Part shown: piece by piece, positions 50,383 through 59,897 of the stretch
Position numbering within the stretch: the stretch's first letter is position 1
Layout of the letters: each line of letters starts with the position of its first letter
From: Desulfosporosinus orientis DSM 765
GTDB taxonomy: Bacteria > Bacillota > Desulfitobacteriia > Desulfitobacteriales > Desulfitobacteriaceae
Assembly (NCBI RefSeq): GCF_000235605.1
Contig: NC_016584.1
Location: forward strand, 1,414,001 to 1,478,000
DNA length: 64,000 bases
Direction of reading: 5' to 3'
Translations under genes and position numbers: made by a program
The notes under the pieces: generated by a model
Database searches by the model: none
What the model was told of the DNA's origin: nothing
What the model saw: only the letters and a program-made list of their open reading frames with translations

Positions 50383-51951
50383 ATGAAAATACTAGATATC
50401 ATGAAACCTTGGAGTGGCAAAAAGCAGATAAATAATGGAATCAATGAAAATTCTAATGTACATAATTTAAAAATTGACGATATAATTTGGAGTAGCTCAT
50501 TTATTGAAGTAATGAATGATGAGGGTAATAAGACTGGAGAAGTGGCTAAAGATTTATTGTTATACCTTCTTAAGGTCACAGCTATGTGGATGCTGAGCGA
50601 TATTATGGATAATTTCCAAGAGGCTGTCATTGCAATTGATTTGGAAGGTAAAATTTTCTATGTAAATAATGCATATTCCAGGATTCTTGGTGTTTCAACA
50701 CGTAATATTATAGGAAGACAAATTCAAGAAATAGAACCAGAAGCAGAAATATTAAACGTAATTGATACCAAAATATCTATTATTAAAAAGAACCAATATA
50801 TAAAAACACTAGATAAATATGTTTCGGTACATATATTTCCAATTGAACGAGATGGAGAGTTAAAAGCAGTTACATCAATTTTTACGGATTCAACGGCTGA
50901 AGTTAAATTGGGTCAAGAAGTGGAGAATGCTAATGAAATTGCTATGTCGTACAGGCGGCAAGTGGAAGCGCAAAATGAATTGTCGAAACTGGAGATTATA
51001 GGAAATAGTCCGAGTTTTATAAGAACAGTTTCACAGGCGTTAATTGTTGCTAAAACAGAGGCCTCGGTACTGATTAAAGGAGAAAATGGAGTTGGAAAAG
51101 AAGAAATTGCAAAAGTTATATACTCGCATAGTGAACGAAAAGATCGTCCAATGATTATGGTTAATTGTGCAGCAATACCAGAAAATCTAATTGAAAGTGA
51201 ACTCTTCGGATATGAAGGGGGTTCATTTACAGGCGCAAAATCCGGCGGAAAGATGGGTAAATTTGAATTAGCTAATGGAGGAACATTGTTTCTTGATGAA
51301 ATTGGTGATATGCCTTTATCAATGCAGTCAAAATTGTTGAGAGTATTAGAAAATAGAGAAATCGAGAAGATAGGCAGGCAGAAAAATATTCCTGTGGATA
51401 TAAGGCTGATTGCTGCATCAAATCAACCGCTGGAAATTTTGATCAAAGAAAAGAAGTTTAGGCAGGATTTATACTTTAGACTTAACATAGTAGAAATTGA
51501 AGTACCTTCATTAAGAGAGCGTATGGAGGATATCGGGTTACTGGCAAATTATTTTCTGCAAAAGTATAACGAAAAATATGGGAAGTCCATAGTTCTTTCT
51601 CAAGAAGTGCTTTCATTTTTATATTCCTACAGTTGGCCGGGAAATGTTCGTGAACTTCAAAACTGCATGGAATATGCTGGAATAATGTGCTTTGAGGATA
51701 CTTTTAAGCTTAATCATCTGCCGCCGCATATGAAAGAATCAATTGGATTAACTGTTGAAAAAGAAAATGATTTTGACTATGAAAACGGAACGTTAAAAGA
51801 AGCTGTAGAAGCCTTTGAAAAGAAGATAATTGTAAGTGCAATTTCAGCATGTGGGGGGAACAGAAGCAAAGCAATGAAATTGTTAGGACTTAGTAGAAGA
51901 ACCTTTTATCGTAAACTCAAAGAGTATAAAATTTATTGTAGCGGAAAGTAA
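50383..51951 (+). CDS. Sigma-54-dependent transcriptional activator with PAS sensor
   Basis: A 522-residue enhancer-binding protein. Residues about 85-185 form a PAS domain ([20 protein letters not shown]). The AAA+ domain follows with GENGVGKEE (Walker A, with Asn in place of the usual Ser), GSFTGA (sigma-54 contact), FLDEIGD (Walker B) and RQDLYFRLN (sensor/arginine region); the C-terminus has a Fis-type helix-turn-helix ([19 protein letters not shown]). The first ~80 residues are unlike any domain I know. Start ATG 50383 follows AAAGGAGATAG. It lies upstream of a consensus sigma-54 promoter that drives the atuA-carboxylase cluster, its likely target. The inducer may be an organic acid or acyl-CoA. 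Confidence 0.93.
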   Translation: MKILDIMKPWSGKKQINNGINENSNVHNLKIDDIIWSSSFIEVMNDEGNKTGEVAKDLLLYLLKVTAMWMLSDIMDNFQEAVIAIDLEGKIFYVNNAYSRILGVSTRNIIGRQIQEIEPEAEILNVIDTKISIIKKNQYIKTLDKYVSVHIFPIERDGELKAVTSIFTDSTAEVKLGQEVENANEIAMSYRRQVEAQNELSKLEIIGNSPSFIRTVSQALIVAKTEASVLIKGENGVGKEEIAKVIYSHSERKDRPMIMVNCAAIPENLIESELFGYEGGSFTGAKSGGKMGKFELANGGTLFLDEIGDMPLSMQSKLLRVLENREIEKIGRQKNIPVDIRLIAASNQPLEILIKEKKFRQDLYFRLNIVEIEVPSLRERMEDIGLLANYFLQKYNEKYGKSIVLSQEVLSFLYSYSWPGNVRELQNCMEYAGIMCFEDTFKLNHLPPHMKESIGLTVEKENDFDYENGTLKEAVEAFEKKIIVSAISACGGNRSKAMKLLGLSRRTFYRKLKEYKIYCSGK

Positions 51952-52019
51952 ACAAGAGTGGCAATAATGCCCGCAGAATATTATTCGAACATTGAATCTG
52001 TATCAATAATGGCACTGAT

Positions 52020-52046
52020 TTAGCCCTTAAAAAGGGCTAAAACTGT
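52020..52046 (+). terminator. Terminator after the PAS-type activator
   Basis: TTAGCCCTT-aaa-AAGGGCTAA is a perfect 9-bp stem, followed by AACTGTTTT. Confidence 0.65.
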
Positions 52047-52160
52047 TTTAAGATATAATTTAATTTTGGATTAGGAAATGTGGAGTATAACGGGGTTGAA
52101 CTTTCGGAACTAAAATAAATAGTAACCTTAGGAATGTATAATTCAGAATATTTTAATTAT

Positions 52161-52176
52161 TGGCACAAAACTTGCA
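52161..52176 (+). promoter_or_regulatory. Sigma-54 (-24/-12) promoter of the atuA-carboxylase cluster
   Basis: TGGCAC at 52161-52166, spacer AAAAC, and TTGCA at 52172-52176 match the consensus fully. It lies 187 bases before the AtuA start. The rest of 51952-52362 has only the terminator and a long untranslated leader. Confidence 0.92.
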
Positions 52177-52362
52177 ACTTTAAGAATTTAAAAGGAGGGA
52201 TAAATCTGAAAATAAAGTTACAGCTATTGTTTCACATGCATGGTTGTGCAGTTCATACTGAAATTCACACTGCTACTGCTCACTTAAGTTAGAAGAAGTC
52301 TCGACAGTAGTCGGAGTATTAGGCTAGGTGCATTGAAAATTATTTAAGGAGAGGGCGATTAT

Positions 52363-53715
52363 ATGAAGTCAGTTAGAATTGGGGCCTCGGTAGGTTTTTG
52401 GGGTGATGTATTTACTTCTGCTGTTGATGTGGCCAAATATGGAAATGTTAAATATATTTGTGGAGACTCGTTAGCAGAGTTGACAATGGCCATTCTTCAG
52501 AAAGCTAAGAAGAAAAATCCTAGTGATGGGTATACAAAAGATGTCTTTCCTCTAATGAATGCTCTATTGCCAGTCTGCATGGAAAAAAGAATTAAGATTA
52601 TCAGCAATTGCGGCGGACTCAACCCAATGGGAGCTGCAGAAGCAGTAAAGGGAATTGCACAAAAACTTGGTTTGTCGAATATTAAGATAGCCGTTGTTGA
52701 GGGCGATAATATCAAGGATCGCCTGCGTGAGTTCTGCGAAAAAGGTTATTTGAACCATGAGGAAGATTTAGACAATCTTGAGGATAAGTATATGTTTGCC
52801 AATGCTTATCTGGGTGGAAGAGAAGTAGCCATGGCCTTAGAAACCGGTGCTGACATTGTAATTACCGGCAGGACCACTGACACCGGGCAATTTTTGGGTC
52901 CAGCTATCTATGAATTTGGCTGGACGGATGGAGATTGGAACAAGCTGGCTCAAGGCATCGTCATGGGTCATCTGATGGAGTGTTCAGGACAAGGTACAGG
53001 CGGTAATTTCAGCGGTGAATGGTGGAAAGTTGAGAATCTTGGAAGTCATGGTTATCCCGTTTCGGAAATTTATGAAAACGGTGAATTTATTTTCACCAAC
53101 CCAGAAAACACAGGCGGCCTAGTCTGCGTCGATTCTGTGAAGGAGCAATTGCTGTATGAAATTCATGATCCTAACAACTATCTGACGCCTGACGTTTCGG
53201 TGGATTTCACATCTATCAAGTTAGAAGATGTAGGGAAAAATCAGGTTAAGGTTTCCGGTGCCACCGGCAATCCAAAACCCAAAACCCTGAAGGCCACCAT
53301 GGGATACTCTAGTGGTTATGTTGGTGAAGGGCGAATTACCTACGCTTGGCCGGATGCACTGCCAAAGGCCAGAAAAGCCGAGGAAATTATCAGACACAGA
53401 ATAGAGATGCAGGGGATTAAATACGAAGAAATTCACAGCGAATATATCGGCATTAACTCGATTCATGGACCCTTGGCACCGGAACCCGAAGTTGAGCCAA
53501 ATGAAGTAATGCTGAGAGTTGCAATGCGGACTGCTTCCAAGGATGACGCCGCCAAAATCGGCAGAGAATTTCCATCGATGGTGTTAAATGGTCCGCCTCA
53601 TGCAACTGGTCTGAGTGGGATGCAGCCGGTACGAGAATTGATTGGTCAAAATTCGGCGTACATTCCAAGGGAAGAGATTGAAGCCTATGTAAAAATATCG
53701 GTTGTGGAGGTGTAG
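52363..53715 (+). CDS. atuA: AtuA family protein (DUF1446)
   Basis: A 450-residue cytosolic protein of the AtuA/DUF1446 family, named from the acyclic terpene utilisation cluster of Pseudomonas. Typical segments are RIGASVGFWGD at the N-terminus, ISNCGGLNPMGAAEAVKG, DIVITGRTTDTGQFLGPAIYEFGW and HLMECSGQGTGGNFSG. Biochemical function of the family is unsettled. The start ATG 52363 follows AAGGAGAGGG. It is first in a cluster with a biotin-dependent acyl-CoA carboxylase, hydratase and dehydrogenase, the Atu/Liu type arrangement. In many homologues a C-terminal ferredoxin-fold domain is fused; here it is the next gene. Confidence 0.88.
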   Translation: MKSVRIGASVGFWGDVFTSAVDVAKYGNVKYICGDSLAELTMAILQKAKKKNPSDGYTKDVFPLMNALLPVCMEKRIKIISNCGGLNPMGAAEAVKGIAQKLGLSNIKIAVVEGDNIKDRLREFCEKGYLNHEEDLDNLEDKYMFANAYLGGREVAMALETGADIVITGRTTDTGQFLGPAIYEFGWTDGDWNKLAQGIVMGHLMECSGQGTGGNFSGEWWKVENLGSHGYPVSEIYENGEFIFTNPENTGGLVCVDSVKEQLLYEIHDPNNYLTPDVSVDFTSIKLEDVGKNQVKVSGATGNPKPKTLKATMGYSSGYVGEGRITYAWPDALPKARKAEEIIRHRIEMQGIKYEEIHSEYIGINSIHGPLAPEPEVEPNEVMLRVAMRTASKDDAAKIGREFPSMVLNGPPHATGLSGMQPVRELIGQNSAYIPREEIEAYVKISVVEV

Positions 53716-53718
53716 CAA

Positions 53719-54078
53719 ATGGCATTGGTTCAACTTTCCGAAATTGCTCAAACAAGATCCGGCGACAAGGGAGATAGTAGTGATGTTTCCATATTTGCCC
53801 AAAATAAAGAGCTATATGAAATATTTAAACAGGAAATTACGGAGGAACGCGTATTTGAACACTTTAAGCAACTGGTTACCGGACCGGTGCAAAGATTCGA
53901 AATGGATAATCTGCTCGCACTTAAGTTTTTAATCGACGGGGCCCTGGCGGGGGGAGCATCTCAATCTTTACGCAGTGACAGCCTGGGTAAGTGCTTTGGT
54001 TCCAATCTTTTACGCATGAAAATAGAAGTCCCAGATCATATTTTAGCAGGTGCAAAGTGTTTTAGATATCCTAATTAA
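53719..54078 (+). CDS. AtuA-like C-terminal domain protein (stand-alone)
   Basis: A 119-residue protein matching the ferredoxin-fold domain that ends many AtuA proteins: SEIAQTRSGDKGDSSDVSIF (the ARSGDKGD-like signature), VTGPVQRFEMDNLLALKFL and GALAGGASQSLRSDSLGK. It starts 3 bases after the atuA stop with GGAGGTG inside atuA. As a separate chain it probably forms a complex with AtuA. Confidence 0.85.
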   Translation: MALVQLSEIAQTRSGDKGDSSDVSIFAQNKELYEIFKQEITEERVFEHFKQLVTGPVQRFEMDNLLALKFLIDGALAGGASQSLRSDSLGKCFGSNLLRMKIEVPDHILAGAKCFRYPN

Positions 54079-54294
54079 AAACGGAATTATCAGCATCTGA
54101 TACTCAATGAAAATTCAAGGTGCGAAAGGCTATGCTTCTTCCCTCAGGAACAGTCGGTTGTTAGAACTTAAGCCCAATGGATATTCAGGCAGAGGGTCTT
54201 CTCTTACAGAAGAATGTTCAGAATATTATGTTAAAAATAACATAAAGAATAATAGTTGAATCAAATCTATTTTGAAACAGCAGCGGAAGAACTT

Positions 54295-55848
54295 ATGCCG
54301 AAAGGAATGGTTATAACAATGGATGAAAGACAAGAAAAGTATTTATCGGAATTAGAAAGGATTCGAAAAGGAGGACCGGAAAAATACCATTTGACATTAA
54401 AGAAACAAAACAAGCTCTTCGTACGTGACCGGTTAAACCTACTGTTCGATGAGAGTTCGATTCTGGAGGAAGGGACGTTTAGCAATTGTCTGGACCCAGA
54501 GCTTCCGGAAGATGGTAATATCGTAGGAATGGCAAAGATTAACGGAAGGTTGGTTTGTTTTGCTGCCGCAGATTTCACCGTCAAAGCGGGGTCTTGGGGG
54601 GCTAAAGGTGTTCAAAAACTCCTATATATCCAAGAAAAGGCGCTCTCGATGAAGCTCCCTATTATTTACCTTGTTGATTCAGCGGGAGCTAGAATTACTG
54701 ACCAAAAAGAAGTATTCCCGGGAAGAAATCACATTGGCAGAGTCTTTTATAATCAGATAAAAATGTCTGGGATTATTCCTCAAATTACAATTCTTTTCGG
54801 AGTCTCCCCAGCAGGTGCAGCCTATTTGCCGGCATTCAGTGATTTAGTCATTATGGTGGAAGGAAAAGCCAGTGCCTTTTTGGGGTCTCCTCGCATGGTG
54901 GAAGCGGTAATTGGGGAAAAGGTGTCTCTGGAGGATTTGGGTGGTGCACGAATGCACTGTAATGTCAGCGGGCTTGGCGATGTTCTGGCAAAAGATGATA
55001 CTCATGCCATTGAGCTCTGTAAGAACTATTTTGCCTTCTTGCCCCAAAGCTGCTTGGAAAAACCTGTGTCCGTTGCTGCTAAGGATCCGGCTGAAGGAAG
55101 ACCTATCGCAGAAATTATCCCTCATAACCAAAATCAACCCTTTGATATGTACGAATTAATTGATCGAATTGTTGACGAAGGCAGCTTTCTGGAATACAAA
55201 GCTTTGTTTGCTCAAGAACTCATTACGGGATGGGCCAGAATAAAGGGAGAGGCTGTGGGAATTGTTGCCAACCAGTCAAAGGTTAAAGGCGGGACTTTGT
55301 TTGTAGATTCCTCTGACAAGGGTGCAAGGTTTATTTGGTTTTGCAGCGCTTACAACATTCCTCTAGTCTTTTTGGCGGATATTCCAGGGTACATGGTAGG
55401 ATCTCAAGTGGAGCGGGCTGGAATAATTCGTCATGGGGCTAAGATGATTTCAGCCGTTTCGGAAGCCACAGTGCCTAAAATAACGGTCGTTGTACGCAAA
55501 TGCTACGGAGCGGGTCTGTATGCTATGGCTGGGCCGGCGTTTGGTACTGACTCAGTATTAGCATTGCCTACTGCTCTCATTGCTGTTATGGGACCAGAAG
55601 CAGCTGTTAAGGCAGTGTATTCAAATAAAATTGACGAACTGGAAGGAGAGGCTCGACTGGCCTTTATGAATCAAAAGAAGGAAGAGTACTCGGACAATAT
55701 TAATATCTATGGTTTGGCTTCAGAGCTTATTGTAGATCAATTGATCGATTTTGAAGGAATTAGAAAAGAGCTTTCTTATCGCTTGGAGGCTTACCGCAGT
55801 AAAGTACGAGTATGGCCTCAGAAGAATAATCCGATTCATCCGGTTTAA
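54295..55848 (+). CDS. Acyl-CoA carboxylase, carboxyltransferase beta subunit
   Basis: A ~517-residue carboxyltransferase of the propionyl/methylcrotonyl/geranyl-CoA carboxylase class, with fused N and C crotonase-like halves: YLVDSAGARITDQKEVFPGR and GVSPAGAAYLPAFSD in the N half; FLADIPGYMVGSQVERAGII, CYGAGLYAMAGPAFGTD and VMGPEAAVKAVYSNKI in the C half. The SAGAR and GYMVG/ GAGLYAM oxyanion loops are intact. The start is uncertain; ATG 54295 has GGAAGA upstream, ATG 54319 is also possible. With the separate biotin carrier and biotin carboxylase genes downstream it makes a complete carboxylase; methylcrotonyl- or geranyl-CoA fits best beside atuA. Confidence 0.9.
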   Translation: MPKGMVITMDERQEKYLSELERIRKGGPEKYHLTLKKQNKLFVRDRLNLLFDESSILEEGTFSNCLDPELPEDGNIVGMAKINGRLVCFAAADFTVKAGSWGAKGVQKLLYIQEKALSMKLPIIYLVDSAGARITDQKEVFPGRNHIGRVFYNQIKMSGIIPQITILFGVSPAGAAYLPAFSDLVIMVEGKASAFLGSPRMVEAVIGEKVSLEDLGGARMHCNVSGLGDVLAKDDTHAIELCKNYFAFLPQSCLEKPVSVAAKDPAEGRPIAEIIPHNQNQPFDMYELIDRIVDEGSFLEYKALFAQELITGWARIKGEAVGIVANQSKVKGGTLFVDSSDKGARFIWFCSAYNIPLVFLADIPGYMVGSQVERAGIIRHGAKMISAVSEATVPKITVVVRKCYGAGLYAMAGPAFGTDSVLALPTALIAVMGPEAAVKAVYSNKIDELEGEARLAFMNQKKEEYSDNINIYGLASELIVDQLIDFEGIRKELSYRLEAYRSKVRVWPQKNNPIHPV

Positions 55849-55860
55849 AGGGGCGAGAAT

Positions 55861-56646
55861 ATGAATTATAACTATCTTATTTATGAAGAAAAAGAGGGTA
55901 TCAGTTATATAAAGCTTAACAATCCCCGGCAAAGAAACTGCTTCACTGATGAGCTCAATGATGAATTGGTAGCCCTCTTAAGATGTTTAAATGAACGGGA
56001 TGAGGTTAAAGTTATTTTATTATCTGCGGTGGGGGAGGTTTTTTCAGCAGGTGCTAATTTGAAAGCATTTGAGAAGGACACAGAACTATCCCCAGCCCAA
56101 CATTATTTGCGTTTAAGAAATAGTTTAGATCTTTATAAGTGTATCAATGCTTTGCATAAGCCGCTGATCATTGGGGTAAATGGTTCCGCTTATGGTGGGG
56201 GAGTAGGGTTAGTGGCTGCCGCACATTTGGCAGTAGCAGCAGATACTGCTGCTTTTAGGCTTACAGAAATCAATCTTGGCCTGGCTCCCTTTGTGATTTA
56301 TCCCTTTATTAAAGAGGCACTGGGAAGTAAGAAAGCCTTAGAACTCATGTTGACTGCCGAAAAATTTAACGCCAGCCAAGCCTTAGAGTTTGGTCTTGTC
56401 AATAAGGTTGTTCCTATTGAAGACTTGGAGAGTACTCTCTGGGCATATGGGGAGAGGTTTGCTCGACTAAGCCCGCTGGCCGTTGATCTAGCCCTAAAGA
56501 TTCATAATTTTAACAGAGAAGTTGATTTCGACAAAATGGTGGAAACCATGGGGGTTTACAGAATAATCGCCTTTACCAGCCATGACTTGAAAGAGGGTAT
56601 TAACTCGTTTCTAGAAAAGCGTCCGGCAGACTTCAAAGGAATCTAG
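55861..56646 (+). CDS. Enoyl-CoA hydratase/isomerase family protein
   Basis: A 261-residue crotonase-fold enzyme: LNNPRQRNCFTDEL, LLSAVGEVFSAGANLKAF (first oxyanion-hole loop), VNGSAYGGGVGLVAAAHLAVAA (second oxyanion loop), and TEINLGLAPFVIYPFI, where the second catalytic Glu position of typical hydratases is replaced by a non-acidic residue (LGLAPFV). This pattern occurs in methylglutaconyl-CoA hydratase-like proteins. It would hydrate the product of the carboxylase. The start ATG 55861 is 12 bases after the beta-subunit stop. Confidence 0.88.
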   Translation: MNYNYLIYEEKEGISYIKLNNPRQRNCFTDELNDELVALLRCLNERDEVKVILLSAVGEVFSAGANLKAFEKDTELSPAQHYLRLRNSLDLYKCINALHKPLIIGVNGSAYGGGVGLVAAAHLAVAADTAAFRLTEINLGLAPFVIYPFIKEALGSKKALELMLTAEKFNASQALEFGLVNKVVPIEDLESTLWAYGERFARLSPLAVDLALKIHNFNREVDFDKMVETMGVYRIIAFTSHDLKEGINSFLEKRPADFKGI

Positions 56647-56677
56647 TATTTCCTGAAGTTCAACACGAGGAGGATAA

Positions 56678-56893
56678 ATGATGAAAATTCTGTCTAGTAT
56701 GAGTGGTCTAATTAACAATATCCTAGTTGCTGAAGGAAAAACTGTAAAATCAGGAGATGTGGTAGCTGTTGTCGAATCAATGAAGATGTTGATAGACATA
56801 AAGTCTGAGGCTGCAGGTACTATAACGAAAGTTAACTGTCAATTAGAAGAGTTTGTTCAGGATGGGCAAATATTGTTCGAACTAGAAGATTAA
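56678..56893 (+). CDS. Biotin carboxyl carrier protein (stand-alone biotinyl domain)
   Basis: A 71-residue biotinyl domain; Lys36 in VVESMKMLID is the biotinylation site (canonical MKM). The second beta-half VNCQLEEFVQDGQILFELE completes the barrel. It lacks the long N-terminal linker of AccB, so it serves only as a swinging arm between the biotin carboxylase and the carboxyltransferase. GAGGAGGA lies 3 nt before ATG 56678 and 6 nt before ATG 56681, so the second ATG may be the real start. Confidence 0.92.
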   Translation: MMKILSSMSGLINNILVAEGKTVKSGDVVAVVESMKMLIDIKSEAAGTITKVNCQLEEFVQDGQILFELED

Positions 56894-57079
56894 GGTTTCC
56901 ACAGGACAGATTGAGAACTATTTTCTCAGGATTACTAGGCGGAAAATAAGGTTACATCCAGAAAGCGAAGAGATCTCTTGGGCGGCGAAGGGATGTGAAG
57001 TTGTAGTTCGGAATTAAGAGTGCCCAGGGAGTGTTGATAAGTAAAGCTAGGTAAGACATAAAGTTAAAGGGGAGACGTT

Positions 57080-58417
57080 ATGTTTAAGAAAATCCTTGTG
57101 GCTAATCGCGGGGAAATTGCACTGCGCGTAATCCGGGCTTGTAAAGAATTGGATATTCAAACAGTAGCCGTATTCTCTGAAGCTGATCGGGATGCTCTGC
57201 ATGTAAAAATGGCTGATGAGTCTGTTCTGATTGGCCCTGCGTCAAGTTTGAAGAGTTACCTTAATGTCTCAAATATCATTAAAGCTGCAGAACAGACCGG
57301 TGCGGATGCTATTCATCCTGGGTATGGCTTTTTATCTGAAAACCCAGGCTTTGCCAGAATTTGTGAATCCAGCGGCATTACTTTTATTGGACCTTCGCCA
57401 GAAGCAATTGAAATAATGGGGGATAAAGCGAAGGCGCGTCAGAAAATGATCGAAGCTGGGGTTCCTGCGGTACCAGGTTCGCAGGCGGTAATCATGGATG
57501 AGGAGATGGCAGCTGCACTAGGTGAGGAGATCGGATATCCGGTGCTGATTAAAGCCTCTGCCGGCGGCGGCGGCAGAGGGATGCGTATTGCCAGAAATGC
57601 TGTGGAATTAGCCCATGCAGTTCAGAATGCTCAAAAGGAAGCTCAAATGTTTTTCGGTAATCCGGAAATTTATTTGGAAAGATATATGGAGACAGTGCGT
57701 CATATTGAGTTTCAGATTCTAGCAGATAAGCAAGGGAATATTGTCTATTTAGGCGAACGAGATTGTTCGTTGCAGCGGCGTAATCAAAAATTACTGGAAG
57801 AAGCTCCTGCCAGTGCCCTAACACAGGAGCTTAGGGCAGAAATGGGTTTAGCTGCGGTTAAGGCGGCGAAGTCGGTTGCCTATTCGAGTGCCGGAACTGT
57901 CGAATTTTTACTGGATAAGAACGGTAAGTTTTACTTTATTGAAATGAATACCAGAATTCAAGTGGAGCACCCTGTGACTGAACTTGTGACAGGAATCGAC
58001 TTGGTGAAAGAACAAATTCGTATAGCAGCGGGAAAATCTTTAAGCTTCAAGCAGGAAGACATTCGGATTTCCGGCTGGGCCATCGAATGCAGGATCAATG
58101 CCGAGAATACGGAAAAGAACTTCATGCCCTCACCCGGCACAATCGAAATTTACCGAGAGCCTCAGGGTGCCGGGGTTCGTGTTGATAGTACTGGTTGTGA
58201 GGGATATTGTATTTCCCCATATTACGATTCCATGATTGGTAAGCTCATCGTTTGGGGAGCAAACCGGCAAGAAGCTATTCAAAGATTAGAAAGAGCGTTA
58301 AACGAGTTTGAAATTGAAGGAGTTCCAACAACAATTCCCTTTCATTTGAAAGTGATTACTAATCCTGTCTACATTAGAGGTGAAGTTTATACGGATTTTA
58401 TCGAGCGAAGGATGTAA
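57080..58417 (+). CDS. accC: Acyl-CoA carboxylase biotin carboxylase subunit
   Basis: A 445-residue ATP-grasp enzyme: FKKILVANRGEIALRVIRAC at the N-terminus, IHPGYGFLSENPGFA, the ATP loop KASAGGGGRGMRIA, ERDCSLQRRNQKLLEEAPA, and FIEMNTRIQVEHPVTE with the catalytic residues. Length equals the stand-alone AccC type, without the fused carrier of LiuD/AtuF. It carboxylates the carrier's biotin with ATP and bicarbonate. Start ATG 57080 after AAAGGGGAG. The 186-base leader contains a possible long hairpin (ACATCC... GGATGT, about 56955-56998). Confidence 0.94.
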   Translation: MFKKILVANRGEIALRVIRACKELDIQTVAVFSEADRDALHVKMADESVLIGPASSLKSYLNVSNIIKAAEQTGADAIHPGYGFLSENPGFARICESSGITFIGPSPEAIEIMGDKAKARQKMIEAGVPAVPGSQAVIMDEEMAAALGEEIGYPVLIKASAGGGGRGMRIARNAVELAHAVQNAQKEAQMFFGNPEIYLERYMETVRHIEFQILADKQGNIVYLGERDCSLQRRNQKLLEEAPASALTQELRAEMGLAAVKAAKSVAYSSAGTVEFLLDKNGKFYFIEMNTRIQVEHPVTELVTGIDLVKEQIRIAAGKSLSFKQEDIRISGWAIECRINAENTEKNFMPSPGTIEIYREPQGAGVRVDSTGCEGYCISPYYDSMIGKLIVWGANRQEAIQRLERALNEFEIEGVPTTIPFHLKVITNPVYIRGEVYTDFIERRM

Positions 58418-58570
58418 ATGATTTAACTTGACAGAGAAAGAACAGGTCTATGAAACGTGTTATGTCAGACTGACAGATTTTTAGGGCAGAAACTCCCTTT
58501 ACTTCAATAATGGTCGAGTGGCCTGGAAGATTTGTTCCGCCAGATAAGGTAAAACGAAGGAGGTAAGGGT

Positions 58571-59710
58571 ATGTTTGGTTTAACTGAAGATCAGAAGTCA
58601 ATACGTGCAATGGTGCGTTCCTTTGCAGATGAAGTTGTAGAGCCTGGGGCAGAAGAACGTGACCGGACGGGTAAATTTCCACTGGAAATAGTTAAAAGGA
58701 TGGGTGAGCTGGGACTTTTGGGTTTGCCATTTTCTGAAGATGTAGGAGGAACCGGTGGAGACACGGTCAGTTATGCTTTAGCAGTTGAGGAAATAACCCG
58801 AGTATGTGCCTCTACTGGGATTACCTATGCGGCGTTACTTTCCCTGGGGATAAGTCCAATTTACTATTTCGGAACTCCTGAACAAAAAGAAAAATACTTA
58901 CCTTCCTTATTTAGCGGCAAGTACTTGGCTGCCTTTGGTTTAACTGAGCCTGGGGCGGGCTCTGACTCAGGCGGTACCAGGACAAAAGCCCGTAAAACGG
59001 ATAAAGGGTGGGTTCTCAACGGCTCGAAATGTTTTATTACCAATGCAAGTTATTCGGGAGTTGTTACTGTAACAGCGGTTACCGATCCTTCAAAGGGAAC
59101 CCGTGGGATAAGTTCCTTTTTAGTTGAGCCGGGTACTCCTGGATTCCAGATTAACACGCCTTATGAGAAAATGGGCCTTAGTGCCTCCAATACTACGGAG
59201 CTTGTTTTTGAGGATGTAGAAATTCCCGCAGAAAATCTCTTAGGTGAGTTAAACAATGGTTTTCGTCAATTCATGAAGATCTTGGATGGCGGCAGAATTA
59301 GTATTGGAGCAATGGGAGTGGGCATTGCTCAAGGTGCACTTGATAAGGCCTTGAAGTATTCTATGGAGCGCAAGCAGTTTGGGCAAACTTTAAGTAACTT
59401 TCAAGCCATCCAGTTTAAACTGGCAGATATGATGACCCAAACTGAACTGTCACGCCTGATGATTTTGCGGGCGGCAAGCCTTAAAGATGCCAACCTGCCT
59501 TTTGGCAAGGAATCAGCCATGGGCAAGCTGCATGCCTCAGAAACTGCAGTCAAGAACTCCCTTGAAGCAATTCAAATTCACGGCGGCTATGGCTATATGA
59601 AAGACTATCATGTAGAAAGATATCTGCGTGATGCAAAGTTGCTGGAAATCGGGGAAGGTACGTCGGAAATTTTACGCATACTCATCGCTAGAAAGATGGG
59701 TTGTCGGTAA
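58571..59710 (+). CDS. Acyl-CoA dehydrogenase (short/branched-chain type)
   Basis: A 379-residue flavoenzyme: FGLTEPGAGSDSGGTRTKA (FAD/substrate loop), CFITNASYSGVVTVTAV, the C-terminal RKQFGQTLSNFQAIQFKLAD, HGGYGYMKDYHVERYLRDAK and EIGEGTSEILRI. The Glu of GEGTSEI is at the catalytic-base position of short/medium-chain and branched-chain enzymes, unlike isovaleryl-CoA dehydrogenase, which uses another site. It oxidises an acyl-CoA to the enoyl-CoA substrate of the carboxylase. The start ATG 58571 follows AGGAGGTAAGG. Confidence 0.93.
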   Translation: MFGLTEDQKSIRAMVRSFADEVVEPGAEERDRTGKFPLEIVKRMGELGLLGLPFSEDVGGTGGDTVSYALAVEEITRVCASTGITYAALLSLGISPIYYFGTPEQKEKYLPSLFSGKYLAAFGLTEPGAGSDSGGTRTKARKTDKGWVLNGSKCFITNASYSGVVTVTAVTDPSKGTRGISSFLVEPGTPGFQINTPYEKMGLSASNTTELVFEDVEIPAENLLGELNNGFRQFMKILDGGRISIGAMGVGIAQGALDKALKYSMERKQFGQTLSNFQAIQFKLADMMTQTELSRLMILRAASLKDANLPFGKESAMGKLHASETAVKNSLEAIQIHGGYGYMKDYHVERYLRDAKLLEIGEGTSEILRILIARKMGCR

Positions 59711-59897
59711 ATCTCTTTTATATTCATGATCGAATGTATAGTTTTTATAAGGATTAGAAAAGAACCTTGTATTATAATTATTTAATTCAGAATATTCATT
59801 ATAATTAAACTATTAGAATATTGGGGAGGGGGTGTGCTACGTTGTATTTTGAGAATTAAGTTCGCCACTAGGGCAAAGGCTTTACAGGAAAGAAAGA
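59711..59897. other. AT-rich intergenic leader
   Basis: No gene is supported. It contains an imperfect AT-rich inverted repeat AGAATATT and leads into the structured element that follows. Confidence 0.5.

Noticed and set aside
52010-52025. TGGCACTGATTTAGCC as a second sigma-54 promoter
   Set aside because: The -12 element is missing and the site overlaps the terminator; the fully consensus element at 52161-52176 is the credible one.
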